From NCBI GenBank assembly GCA_964477085.1, contig CAYZDF010000001.1, forward strand, positions 1-64,000: 64,000 nt of DNA, written 5' to 3'. A model generated the notes under the pieces. The model saw only the letters and a program-made list of their open reading frames with translations. It did not search any database and was not told where the DNA came from. Source of the stretch: Dichloromethanomonas sp964477085. Its GTDB lineage: Bacteria; Bacillota; Desulfitobacteriia; Desulfitobacteriales; Syntrophobotulaceae. Both the position numbers and the translations under genes were made by a program. Of this stretch, positions 6,767 through 15,268 are shown in pieces. The stretch's first letter is position 1. Every line of letters begins with the position of its first letter.

Positions 6767-8749
6767 ATGGAGGAAATATTGAGCTTATTACTCATACTTG
6801 TTTTTTTAGCCGGAGCTACAGTCCCATCTATAATCGCTAATAACAGAAGACTGTCGTTAACTTTCGGTTGTCTATTGGGAGCTATCGGATCAGTTATCTC
6901 ATTATATCTGGCAATTGAAGGCTTATTATTTTCTGAACCTATCAGGATTAACTTAGGTCATATCCTACCTTCCATATTTCTGGAGCTTTATATTGATAAG
7001 CTAAGTGCATTCTTTATATTAACAATCACTATTGTTTCGTTGTTAACAAGCATCTATTCCATACGATACATGAAAATTTATGCGCATGAAAACATGGCAT
7101 GGTGGAGTTTTTGTTATAACTTATTTATTTTGTCCATGATCTTAGTGGTTACAGTTAACAATATTATTCTATTTTTACTCTTCTGGGAGGTTATGACACT
7201 GACCTCATACTTTCTGGTTACCTTCAGTTTCAGAAGAGAGCAAGTGCGAAAAGCCGGCTTTGTTTATCTGGTAATGACGCATATTGGGACAGTATTTATT
7301 ACCTCTGCATTTTTCCTTCTTTCTAGTACGGGGGGAGGATGGGGTTTCGATAGCCTGATTGCCAATGCTAAAGTCCTAAACCCTGAGATAAGGAATGTCA
7401 TATTTTTGTGTGCCTTAATAGGTTTTGGTACCAAAGCCGGAATGGTACCACTCCATGTATGGTTACCTCAAGCTCATCCTGCAGCGCCAACAAATATTTC
7501 AGCATTGATGAGCGGTGTGATGCTTAAGACAGCTATATATGGCATGATCCGTGTAATCATGAATTTTCTGGGATCAGGCCCCTCCTGGTGGGGAGTATCG
7601 CTTATGACACTTGGAGTGATTACTGCAGTCGTTGGGGTAATATCAGCTCTAATGCAGCAGGATCTTAAACGGTTACTGGCTTATAGCAGTGTGGAAAATA
7701 TCGGTATTATTATGATGGGACTAGGTACATCAATAATCTTTTCCTCATGGAAAATGCCTGTTCCTACTGCGATTGCCTTAGGAGCTGCACTTTTCCATGT
7801 ACTTAATCATGCCATATTTAAAAGTCTTCTATTCCTATGCACAGGATCGATATACTATGTTACGCATACCAAAGATATGGAGAAGCTTGGTGGATTATTG
7901 AATAAGATGCCCTATACCGCTGTTCTTTTCTTAATCGGTGCTCTTTCCATATCCGCTATCCCACCTTTTAACGGATTTGCCAGCGAATATCAGCTTTATA
8001 GATCTTTACTAATGATATCATTTCAGGACATATCTGGATTCTGGGTTATAGGCGGTATTATTGCCTGTACGTTTTTAGCACTAACCGGAGTCTTGGCAGC
8101 AGCCTGTTTTATTAAGGCTTTCGGAATAACTTTTCTTGCTTTACCACGTTCAGAAAAAGTGTCAGATGCCAAGGAAGTACCCTTAACAATGACAGTTGCT
8201 GTATTACCTTTAGGGCTATTATGTTTAATCCTGGGGATAATATCCGGACCATTGATGGAGATTCTTGTTAGCATTCCAAATCAACTAATAGAAGGAACTC
8301 AAAGCACCCATATACAAAACAATCATTATGTTATTTTTTTTCTAGTTACCTTTGTCATGGTTTTAATAGCCGGTATAATGAAATTTCTTGGAGCAAAAGA
8401 AGTACGGAGAACAGAAACCTGGGGATGCGGTATAGAAATAGACGCTTCCATGGAATATACAGGTGCCTCTTTTACTCAGCCAATAAGAAGGGTTTACAGT
8501 CCCTTGCTTAGACCGAAAAGGAGAATTCGTACAGAGTATAGTAAACAGCCATATTTTGGCTACCGCATTATTTTTAATGAATACCTGGGATCAAATATTA
8601 AAGATCATTTCTATGTTCCAATTCGTCAAGGCATTATCAGACTTTCTCGTAAGTGGCAGTTAATTCAGAGTGGAAATATGAACTGGTATTTAGGATATAT
8701 CTTTATAACCATCGTCATTTTATTGGGCGTTTTTTCTAAAGGGGGATAG
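6767..8749 (+). CDS. hyfB: hydrogenase-4 subunit B-like antiporter subunit
   Basis: A 660-residue integral membrane protein of the complex I NuoL/M/N antiporter-like family. The core carries conserved segments such as LLFWEVMTLTSYF, GTKAGMVPLHVWLPQAHP and QDLKRLLAYSSVENIG, the last two being family hallmarks of ion-translocating subunits. A C-terminal extension with TWGCGIEIDASMEYTGASF matches the HyfB/HycC type. The start is the ATG at 6767, six bases after AGGAGG; an upstream in-frame GTG lies inside the leader hairpin. It is the first gene of a tightly packed six-gene hydrogenase operon, two bases before the next gene. Its role is proton or sodium translocation coupled to the hydrogenase arm. 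Confidence 0.9.
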   Translation: MEEILSLLLILVFLAGATVPSIIANNRRLSLTFGCLLGAIGSVISLYLAIEGLLFSEPIRINLGHILPSIFLELYIDKLSAFFILTITIVSLLTSIYSIRYMKIYAHENMAWWSFCYNLFILSMILVVTVNNIILFLLFWEVMTLTSYFLVTFSFRREQVRKAGFVYLVMTHIGTVFITSAFFLLSSTGGGWGFDSLIANAKVLNPEIRNVIFLCALIGFGTKAGMVPLHVWLPQAHPAAPTNISALMSGVMLKTAIYGMIRVIMNFLGSGPSWWGVSLMTLGVITAVVGVISALMQQDLKRLLAYSSVENIGIIMMGLGTSIIFSSWKMPVPTAIALGAALFHVLNHAIFKSLLFLCTGSIYYVTHTKDMEKLGGLLNKMPYTAVLFLIGALSISAIPPFNGFASEYQLYRSLLMISFQDISGFWVIGGIIACTFLALTGVLAAACFIKAFGITFLALPRSEKVSDAKEVPLTMTVAVLPLGLLCLILGIISGPLMEILVSIPNQLIEGTQSTHIQNNHYVIFFLVTFVMVLIAGIMKFLGAKEVRRTETWGCGIEIDASMEYTGASFTQPIRRVYSPLLRPKRRIRTEYSKQPYFGYRIIFNEYLGSNIKDHFYVPIRQGIIRLSRKWQLIQSGNMNWYLGYIFITIVILLGVFSKGG

Positions 8750-8751
8750 AC

Positions 8752-9648
8752 ATGAAGATCATCATTTGGCATTTATTTCAGGGTATAGTACTTCTTATCA
8801 TTTCCCCCCTTGTCCATGGAGTTATCAAAAAAGCCAAGGCTAGGATGCAAAATCGTTATGGACCACCCGTTCTACAGCCTTACAGAGATATAATTAAAAT
8901 GATGCAAAGGGAGACCGTCACTTCATTTACGACTTCCTTGATCACCCGTGTCACACCTTATATCACTTTAAGTTCCTATATAGCAGCCGGCAGTATGATT
9001 CCTTTATTTGGACAACGAGGTCTTATATTCAGTGACATTATTGTATTTATTTATCTATTTGGACTAGCACGATTTTTTATAGCATTGTCTGCTCTTGAAC
9101 CGGCTAGCGCTTTTGGAGGGATGGGTTCGAGTCGAGAGGTTATGATCGCAGGTTTTGTTGAGCCAGTTCTAGTTTTAGGGCTATTTGGAATAGTTGCTGT
9201 GACCAAAACGTTAGATTTAGGTTTATTAACAGGAATAGGTATGAGCCCTGAAGGGATTATCGCTTTTGTAGGTCTAATGTTAGTCACCATCGCTGAAACA
9301 GGACGAATTCCTGTTGATAATCCGGATACCCATTTGGAGTTAACCATGGTACATGAGGGCATGCTGCTTGAATATTCTGGTAAGCAATTAGGGTTATTGC
9401 ATTTAGGAGCTTGGGTTAAACAGACAGTTCTCATCGTTCTCTTAGTACATCTATTTTTCCCGAGTGGAAGTTGTTTCGCTTGGCTTCTCCCTATTCTTCT
9501 AGTCATTAAGGTATTATTCATAGGCTTACTACTCGCCTTGGTTGAAACTATAACTGCTAAAATGAGACTCTTCCGCCTTCCTGAACTAATGGCAGGGGGG
9601 GCAGTATTATGTCTTATAGCCATTCTTATGCAAAATTATAATAGATAG
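8752..9648 (+). CDS. hyfC: hydrogenase-4 subunit C-like (NuoH-type) membrane subunit
   Basis: A 298-residue membrane protein homologous to NuoH/HycD, which links the soluble hydrogenase arm to the antiporter-like subunits. Visible family motifs are YGPPVLQPYRDIIKM near residue 38, LEPASAFGGMGSSREVM near residue 116, and ETGRIPVDNPDTHLELTMVH near residue 182. It lies in the inner membrane with about eight helices. It starts at an ATG with GGGGG just upstream and is translationally linked to hyfB (2-base gap). Length is normal for the family. Confidence 0.92.
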   Translation: MKIIIWHLFQGIVLLIISPLVHGVIKKAKARMQNRYGPPVLQPYRDIIKMMQRETVTSFTTSLITRVTPYITLSSYIAAGSMIPLFGQRGLIFSDIIVFIYLFGLARFFIALSALEPASAFGGMGSSREVMIAGFVEPVLVLGLFGIVAVTKTLDLGLLTGIGMSPEGIIAFVGLMLVTIAETGRIPVDNPDTHLELTMVHEGMLLEYSGKQLGLLHLGAWVKQTVLIVLLVHLFFPSGSCFAWLLPILLVIKVLFIGLLLALVETITAKMRLFRLPELMAGGAVLCLIAILMQNYNR

Positions 9649-9659
9649 GGGAGAAAAAA

Positions 9660-10298
9660 GTGGAAGCCTTTTCTGGATTATTTTTTCTAATGGTTGGGTT
9701 ATTGATGCTGTCAATACGAAGGATAAAAACAAGTATTACGCTAATGGCCGTACAAGCTTCGGCATTAAGTCTGATTGCTTTCACCAAAGGAATAAATCTT
9801 TCAGGTGAACTTCATCTGATAGCAATAGGCTTTTTAACCTTTGCTATAAAAGTAGTCATTCTGCCTTTTATTCTCTCTAATCTGATTAATAAATTAAAAA
9901 TTGAAAACGAAATGAGCATGTATCCTGGTTCGGTCTTTGCTTTATGTGTAGGAGTCCTGATTGTAGGATTAACGTATGGCTATGTTGTACCTGTTATCCT
10001 TGAAGACATTAAAGTAGGTCAGAACCTACTGGCATCCGCAATTGCGACGATTCTTTTCGGTTGCTTTTATGTTATTAGCAGACGGTGTGTAATTTCACAA
10101 GTTATCGGCATAGTTATCATGGAAAATGGGTTATTTTTAAGTGCATTGGCCATAACCGGAGGGATGCCTCTGATAATTGAATTGGGGATTTTTTTTGATA
10201 TTTTGATTGGTGTTTTGGTAATGGGAGCGATCGTTTTTAGAATCAGTCATCGGTTTGAGTCACTGGATATTAAAGTGCTTAGGAAATTAAGGGGGTAA
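9660..10298 (+). CDS. hyfE: hydrogenase-4 subunit E-like (NuoK-type) membrane subunit
   Basis: A 212-residue protein with six or seven hydrophobic helices, the size and hydropathy of HyfE, whose C-terminal half corresponds to NuoK. The start is a GTG 6 bases after AGGGGAG. It sits between the NuoH-like and second antiporter-like subunits, exactly where hyfE falls in hydrogenase-4 operons. It takes part in the membrane arm and has no redox cofactor. Three bases separate it from hyfF. Confidence 0.82.
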   Translation: MEAFSGLFFLMVGLLMLSIRRIKTSITLMAVQASALSLIAFTKGINLSGELHLIAIGFLTFAIKVVILPFILSNLINKLKIENEMSMYPGSVFALCVGVLIVGLTYGYVVPVILEDIKVGQNLLASAIATILFGCFYVISRRCVISQVIGIVIMENGLFLSALAITGGMPLIIELGIFFDILIGVLVMGAIVFRISHRFESLDIKVLRKLRG

Positions 10299-10301
10299 AC
10301 C

Positions 10302-11777
10302 ATGAGCAGTCTGACAATCGTTATCCCACTGCTGACAGCATTTATCTGCTTGCTACCCTTAAAAAGTAAATATTATGACCGTACTAACATCATCGGAAGC
10401 CTTCTAACTTCCATAACAGCTTTTATCAGTATATGGAATTATCTTAATCAGACAGAGATCCACCAATCCACTTACATATTTATCGATGGCCTATCTATTA
10501 TTTTAGTCTTTGTCATTGCCTTGGTAGGTACGATCTGCTGTTTATATTCAAAAGAATATTTAAGAAAAGAAGTTGCTCATGGTGAGATCGAAGAAAGCAG
10601 GGTCGGAAAGTTCTACACACTTCTTCATCTTTTCATAGCAACGATGTATATTTCCGTTATGGCTGATAATTTGGGAGTTATGTGGGTGGCAATTGAGGCT
10701 ACAACTATCATCTCTGCCTTATTGGTAGGATTCAATGGAAAGAAAGAATCTTTGGAAGCTGCCTGGAAATACATTGTCATTTGTACGATTGGTATCGCTT
10801 TTGCCATGTTGGGGATTATCCTGACGTATTATGCAACTCAAGGAATCACAGGGGAAGAACAGTTTACGCTAAGCTGGCATTCATTATTTCCGATGGCTGA
10901 TAATCTAAATCCTTCTCTCATGAAGCTAGCCTTTATCTTTATCTTGGTAGGGTATGGAACAAAAGCCGGAATATTTCCCCTCCATACCTGGCTGCCGGAT
11001 GCTCACAGCCAAGCACCTTCTCCGGTCAGTGCATTACTATCAGGAGTTCTGCTTAATTGTGCAGTATACGCGGTCATTCGGTTCCATTTATTAACGACAG
11101 CTGTGACCAGAACAGGTTATTCTTCGAAATTGCTCATTATTTTCGGCTTGATTTCAATGATAGGAGCTTTTCCCTTTATTTTAGTACAAAAAGACATCAA
11201 ACGTTTACTTGCTTATTCCAGTGTCGAACATATTGGCATTATTATCTTGGGAATTGGTTTAGGGGGCACTCTTGGTTATACAGGAGCGATCCTGCATCTT
11301 ATCAACCACGCTCTAGGAAAGGGTACTCTCTTTTTGTGTGCGGGTACAATCGTCCAAGAATACAAAACGAAGTTAATTCATAGGATGCAGGGGATCGGAC
11401 AGCTACTTCCACTTACAGGGATACTCTTTTTTACAAGCCTCTTCGCTATCGGTGGAGCACCTCCTTTCGGCTTATTTATTAGTGAGATGAGTGTCGCAAC
11501 TCGAAGCTTTCAAGTTTATGGGTTTGGTTTAGGATTTTCCTTTTTAATGACGATAGCTATCGTATTTACTGGTCTGATATATTTTGGCGGAAAAATGTAT
11601 TTTAGCGATTTGCCTAACCGCTATAAGAGTAAGGAGCCTTTTACTCTTAATCATGTTTTGCTTATGATTCCTCTCATACTCTTAATATTTCAGGGCCTCT
11701 ATTTACCTGAGAGCGTTCAACAAATATTGGATCAGGTTATTGAATCTGTAATGACTGGGGGTGGTATGCATGTCTAA
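10302..11777 (+). CDS. hyfF: hydrogenase-4 subunit F-like antiporter subunit
   Basis: A 491-residue membrane protein of the NuoL/M/N family, about 14 helices. Hallmarks include MWVAIEATTIISALLVGF, GTKAGIFPLHTWLPDAHSQ and QKDIKRLLAYSSVEHIGI. It is the second antiporter-like subunit of this complex; the operon has no third one (no HyfD), so the membrane arm is simpler than E. coli hydrogenase-4. Its 3' end overlaps the next start by 8 bases, implying translational coupling. Confidence 0.9.
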   Translation: MSSLTIVIPLLTAFICLLPLKSKYYDRTNIIGSLLTSITAFISIWNYLNQTEIHQSTYIFIDGLSIILVFVIALVGTICCLYSKEYLRKEVAHGEIEESRVGKFYTLLHLFIATMYISVMADNLGVMWVAIEATTIISALLVGFNGKKESLEAAWKYIVICTIGIAFAMLGIILTYYATQGITGEEQFTLSWHSLFPMADNLNPSLMKLAFIFILVGYGTKAGIFPLHTWLPDAHSQAPSPVSALLSGVLLNCAVYAVIRFHLLTTAVTRTGYSSKLLIIFGLISMIGAFPFILVQKDIKRLLAYSSVEHIGIIILGIGLGGTLGYTGAILHLINHALGKGTLFLCAGTIVQEYKTKLIHRMQGIGQLLPLTGILFFTSLFAIGGAPPFGLFISEMSVATRSFQVYGFGLGFSFLMTIAIVFTGLIYFGGKMYFSDLPNRYKSKEPFTLNHVLLMIPLILLIFQGLYLPESVQQILDQVIESVMTGGGMHV

Positions 11778-13335
11778 GCAATTGATGGAAGAGATACGTT
11801 GCCAGGTGTGGGGAGAAAGCATTAATGTTTCCCGAACCAAAGGTCAAAAGCTAGAAATTAAGGTTGATAAAGAAGGCTACAGGGCGATCTTGGCATATCT
11901 AGAGAGCAAGAAAGCCGTTCTCTTGACGTTAGTTGGAAACGATGAACGGCCAATCGATGGTACTTATGGTCTTTACACTGTTTTCTATCTTCCTTCTCAG
12001 GACCTGGTCGAAGTACATTTGCCACTTAATCAGGAAGATCCCAGTTACCCAGCTGCAACGACGATTATTTCTTCTGCTCATTGGTTGGAAAGGGAGATCA
12101 AGGATCTGCTGGGCCTTGTGCCCATGGGACACCCAGATTTGCGTCGCTTAGCAGTTCACCCGGATTGGCCAAGAGAAGTTTATCCTTTACGTAAAGATTT
12201 TGGCCCAAAAACTAACGTTACCAGGGACAAGGGTCAATTTGATTTTTGTAAAGTTGAAGGGGAAGGTATTAATCAGATACCGGTTGGGCCTATCCACGCA
12301 GGTATTATTGAACCCGGGCATTTTCGGTTTTATACTTTCGGCGAAGACATCATTAACCTGCAAGCTCAACTCTTTTACACCCATCGAGGAGTGGAAAAGA
12401 ATGCCGAAGGCAGACATTATATGGATGTGATGCTCTTAGCAGAAAGAATCTGTGGAGTATGCTCGGTTTCTCACTCTGTCTCTTATGCTCAAGCAGTAGA
12501 AGCATTAGTGTCTTTGAAAATCCCTCAACGCGCCAGATATTTAAGGACTATTCTGCTGGAGATGGAAAGAATCTATAATCATATTGGTGATATCGGTAAT
12601 ATGTGTGCAGGGATAGGTTTTGCTTTAGGAATAAGCAGAGGAGCCATTCTTAAAGAGAAAGTAATGAGAAAGAACCTCGAATTAGCTGGCCATCGTTATT
12701 TAAGAGGAGTAATCATCCCGGGCGGGGTAAAGAAAGATATTCCCCAGGAAGGCTTCAGTAGTTGGCTGGGTGACGTGGAAACCGAGCTTAAAGCATTAGT
12801 GAGTGTTATTCTGGATTCTAATGGCTTACTGGATAGAATGCAAACGACGGGTATTTTGCACTATGAGGATGCGATGACTCTCGGCGCAGTAGGACCAGCT
12901 GCCAGGGCTTCGGGAGTGGATCGAGACCTAAGAAGGGATCTTCCTTATGCCGCTTATGATAAACTATCATTTGAGGTGCCCTTACAACAAGATGGAGATG
13001 TCTTCAGCCGTTTGGGTCAAAGAATCGCTGAATGTTTTCAATCGTTTAAGATTCTTCAACATTCTCTCACTGATCTTCCGCCAGGTGAATTATCAGTTGA
13101 AGTTCCTAAACTGCCCTCGTATCAAACGAGTGTCGGCTGGAGTGAATCAGCACGGGGTGGTAATGTTCATTGGATTATGAGTGGAAAAGATAGCAGCATT
13201 TATCGGTATATGATCAGGTCAGCGTCACATTGCAACTGGCCAGTGTTACCATTATGTGTCCCAGGTAATATCATACCGGACTTTCCCTTAATCAATAAAA
13301 GTTTTGAGTTATGTTATGCTTGTCTTGACAGGTAG
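11770..13335 (+). CDS. hyfG: group 4 NiFe-hydrogenase large subunit fused to a NuoC-like domain
   Basis: A 521-residue protein. Residues 1-140 form a NuoC-like (30-kDa) domain (HWLEREIKDLLGL region). The rest is a NuoD/NiFe large subunit. Both nickel-ligating pairs are present: C228-G-V-C231 in RICGVCSVSHS, and C515-Y-A-C518 at the end, so the active site is a real NiFe centre, unlike complex I. The protein stops three residues after the last Cys (LDR), so there is no C-terminal extension for a maturation protease. It is the catalytic subunit, on the cytoplasmic face. The start ATG 11770 is set by GGGGGTGG just upstream. Confidence 0.93.
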   Translation: MSKQLMEEIRCQVWGESINVSRTKGQKLEIKVDKEGYRAILAYLESKKAVLLTLVGNDERPIDGTYGLYTVFYLPSQDLVEVHLPLNQEDPSYPAATTIISSAHWLEREIKDLLGLVPMGHPDLRRLAVHPDWPREVYPLRKDFGPKTNVTRDKGQFDFCKVEGEGINQIPVGPIHAGIIEPGHFRFYTFGEDIINLQAQLFYTHRGVEKNAEGRHYMDVMLLAERICGVCSVSHSVSYAQAVEALVSLKIPQRARYLRTILLEMERIYNHIGDIGNMCAGIGFALGISRGAILKEKVMRKNLELAGHRYLRGVIIPGGVKKDIPQEGFSSWLGDVETELKALVSVILDSNGLLDRMQTTGILHYEDAMTLGAVGPAARASGVDRDLRRDLPYAAYDKLSFEVPLQQDGDVFSRLGQRIAECFQSFKILQHSLTDLPPGELSVEVPKLPSYQTSVGWSESARGGNVHWIMSGKDSSIYRYMIRSASHCNWPVLPLCVPGNIIPDFPLINKSFELCYACLDR

Positions 13336-13350
13336 GAGTGGATTATTAGG

Positions 13351-14079
13351 ATGCTAAAAATATTATCAGCATTAGTTCAATCCAAAGTGATTACAGAAAA
13401 AGGCATTATGTCTGATACACATCAATATAAGTTACCGCTAGTAAGATTCAAGCACCAATGTGAGGAAACATGCCGAGCTTGTATTACCAATTGTCTTCCC
13501 AAAGCACTATCTACTGAGGGAGTAGATCCATTACGCTGCATTTTTTGCTATCGATGCTTAGACGTTTGTCCTGAAAATCGAGTTGAGCTCACAGATGTGG
13601 CTGTTGTACTCAACGATGTTATTGCAGATGAATCAGTTAGGAAATCAAGAGAGAAAATCAAACAGCTTTGTAAAGGATCATTACACATAAGGTATGTTGA
13701 TGCCGGTGCATGCAATGCATGTGACTTCGAGATCAATGCCCTGCCAAATCCAATCTATGACATTCAACAGTACGGCATTGATTTTGTAGCTTCGCCACGT
13801 CATGCCGATATGCTTCTGGTAACAGGTGTAGTGTCAAGAAACTTAGAAATTGCTTTAATGAAAACGTATGAGGCTTGCCCCAAGCCCACGCTGGTAGTAG
13901 CAGTTGGCAGCTGTGCTTGCGGTGGCGGCGTATTTCAAGAAGGCTATGCAGTCGGTGGAGGGGTTAATAAGTTTCTTCCTGTTGATGTCTATGTACCGGG
14001 TTGTCCACCTTCTCCCCCTCTCATTATCGAAGGAATACTTGCTGCACTCAGTAAAAAAGACCAAAATAGCTTAAAATAA
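13351..14079 (+). CDS. hyfI: fused ferredoxin/NiFe-hydrogenase small subunit (HyfH-HyfI type)
   Basis: A 242-residue fusion. Residues about 29-80 are a two-cluster ferredoxin (C-x3-C-x2-C-x3-C then C-x2-C-x2-C-x3-C-P) like HyfH/HycF. Residues about 110-235 are a NuoB/HycG small subunit with its 4Fe-4S ligands in GACNACDFE, GSCACGGG and PGCPPSPP. In E. coli these are two proteins. It would carry electrons from a soluble donor to the NiFe subunit. The N-terminus (MLKILSALVQSKVITEKG) resembles HyfH starts, favouring the ATG at 13351, although its Shine-Dalgarno spacing is long; a second ATG at 13408 is possible. It is the last gene of the operon. Confidence 0.9.
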   Translation: MLKILSALVQSKVITEKGIMSDTHQYKLPLVRFKHQCEETCRACITNCLPKALSTEGVDPLRCIFCYRCLDVCPENRVELTDVAVVLNDVIADESVRKSREKIKQLCKGSLHIRYVDAGACNACDFEINALPNPIYDIQQYGIDFVASPRHADMLLVTGVVSRNLEIALMKTYEACPKPTLVVAVGSCACGGGVFQEGYAVGGGVNKFLPVDVYVPGCPPSPPLIIEGILAALSKKDQNSLK

Positions 14080-14115
14080 TTTCAAATAGATCAACAAATC
14101 TTCTTATTTTTAAAG

Positions 14116-14121
14116 TATAAT
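14116..14121 (+). promoter_or_regulatory. candidate -10 box of the Crp/Fnr regulator gene
   Basis: A perfect TATAAT lies about 95 bases before the regulator start in the gap after the hydrogenase operon. The -35 region is weak (TCAACA), which could suit an activated promoter. Confidence 0.35.
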
Positions 14122-14213
14122 AAGAAAGAACATTTATTAATTTGATTTTTCTTTATGTCAATTCAATATTAGGTCTGATGGTGAGTTACTCTTTACGGGA
14201 AGGAGTGACCAAA

Positions 14214-14900
14214 ATGACGAGGTTAAGCACGAAGGATCTTAGCAAAGAAATTAAAGCTGTTTTTTCTTTTGCTTCCCAATTATCTCCGCAACAATTAGAA
14301 CGTCTAACCAGCCATTCAGAGCTGGAAATAGTCCCAGCAGGGACTGTTCTGGCAGAAAAAATAGGCAATTGCAAGGGATTAGCCTTAATCCTGGCGGGTG
14401 AACTTAAAGTGTCAAAGGTATCTGAAGATGGGCGGGAGGTTACACTATATCGGATTACTAGAGGAAGAACATGCCCTCTTTCTGCAGCCTGCATTCTTGG
14501 TAATATTGAAGGTTATGTATCTAAAGTAGTAGCTGAAATTGATACGAAGATCATCTGGGTCTCAAAAGAATTTCTAAGTGTAGCCTTGGTGGAATGTGAA
14601 CCGTTCTGGCGTTTTGTTTTTGGGTGTATGGCAAGTAGGCTTTACGAAGCGATGGAAATAGTTGATAATATTGCCTTTATTCCAATTCGCAAAAGGCTGG
14701 CTCAAATCTTGTTGGTTAACAGCAGTCACGGAAAACACCCTATTTACACCACCCATGATGCACTTGCCAGGGAATTGGGGACGGCTCGTGAAGTTATCAG
14801 TCGTGAGTTAAAAGCCATGGAACGAGTCGGAGTACTCAATCTTTCTCGGGGAAGACTCACCGTAGAAAATGCCAAAGAATTAGCTGCGATTACTTCATAA
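14214..14900 (+). CDS. Crp/Fnr-family transcriptional regulator
   Basis: A 228-residue regulator with an N-terminal cyclic-nucleotide-binding-like beta-barrel (about residues 20-130) and a C-terminal winged helix (LARELGTAREVISRELKAME, about residues 180-200). Cysteines at 53, 87 and 93 cluster around the barrel (RTCPLSAACILG), so redox or sulfur sensing is possible, but this is not the classic N-terminal Fnr cluster motif. The start ATG follows GGAAGGAG. It lies between the hydrogenase operon and the sulfur reductase genes, on the same strand, and is the obvious candidate to control one or both. A strong terminator follows. Confidence 0.85.
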   Translation: MTRLSTKDLSKEIKAVFSFASQLSPQQLERLTSHSELEIVPAGTVLAEKIGNCKGLALILAGELKVSKVSEDGREVTLYRITRGRTCPLSAACILGNIEGYVSKVVAEIDTKIIWVSKEFLSVALVECEPFWRFVFGCMASRLYEAMEIVDNIAFIPIRKRLAQILLVNSSHGKHPIYTTHDALARELGTAREVISRELKAMERVGVLNLSRGRLTVENAKELAAITS

Positions 14901-14954
14901 ACAGAACTAATAAAATAAGTATATTTAAGTAGAATTAAACTGATCATTTGATCG

Positions 14955-14990
14955 AAAACGGTTTTTGGGAATATCCAAAACCGTTTTTTT
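14955..14990 (+). terminator. rho-independent terminator
   Basis: AAAACGGTTTTTGG pairs with CCAAAACCGTTTT around GAATAT and runs into seven T residues. It closes the Crp/Fnr transcript. Confidence 0.85.
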
Positions 14991-15026
14991 ATTGCAAAAG
15001 TTTAGTACTAAGAATGTACTTGATAT

Positions 15027-15126
15027 NNNNNNNNNNNNNNNNNNNNNNNNNNNNNNNNNNNNNNNNNNNNNNNNNNNNNNNNNNNNNNNNNNNNNNNNNN
15101 NNNNNNNNNNNNNNNNNNNNNNNNNN
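15027..15126. other. assembly gap (100 N)
   Basis: Exactly 100 N in a row is the usual placeholder for a scaffold gap of unknown size. Flanking sequence on both sides (14991-15026 and 15127-15268) is AT-rich and carries no recognised gene, so a gene could be missing here. Confidence 0.98.
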
Positions 15127-15268
15127 GTGTTATGGAACTTTTATCACAGAATGTTTAGAACTTAAATGATAGTATTAAGAACGAAACACTCGTTTGAAAT
15201 TTGTTAAAATATTCACGAAATTTTTCTTCTTAACTGTAGGATAAACCTATTTAAAACGGGGGATGCAT

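Noticed and set aside
9051..9623. Minus-strand 190-aa open frame across hyfC
   Set aside because: Shadow of a strongly conserved membrane protein gene; no ribosome binding site and no recognisable family.
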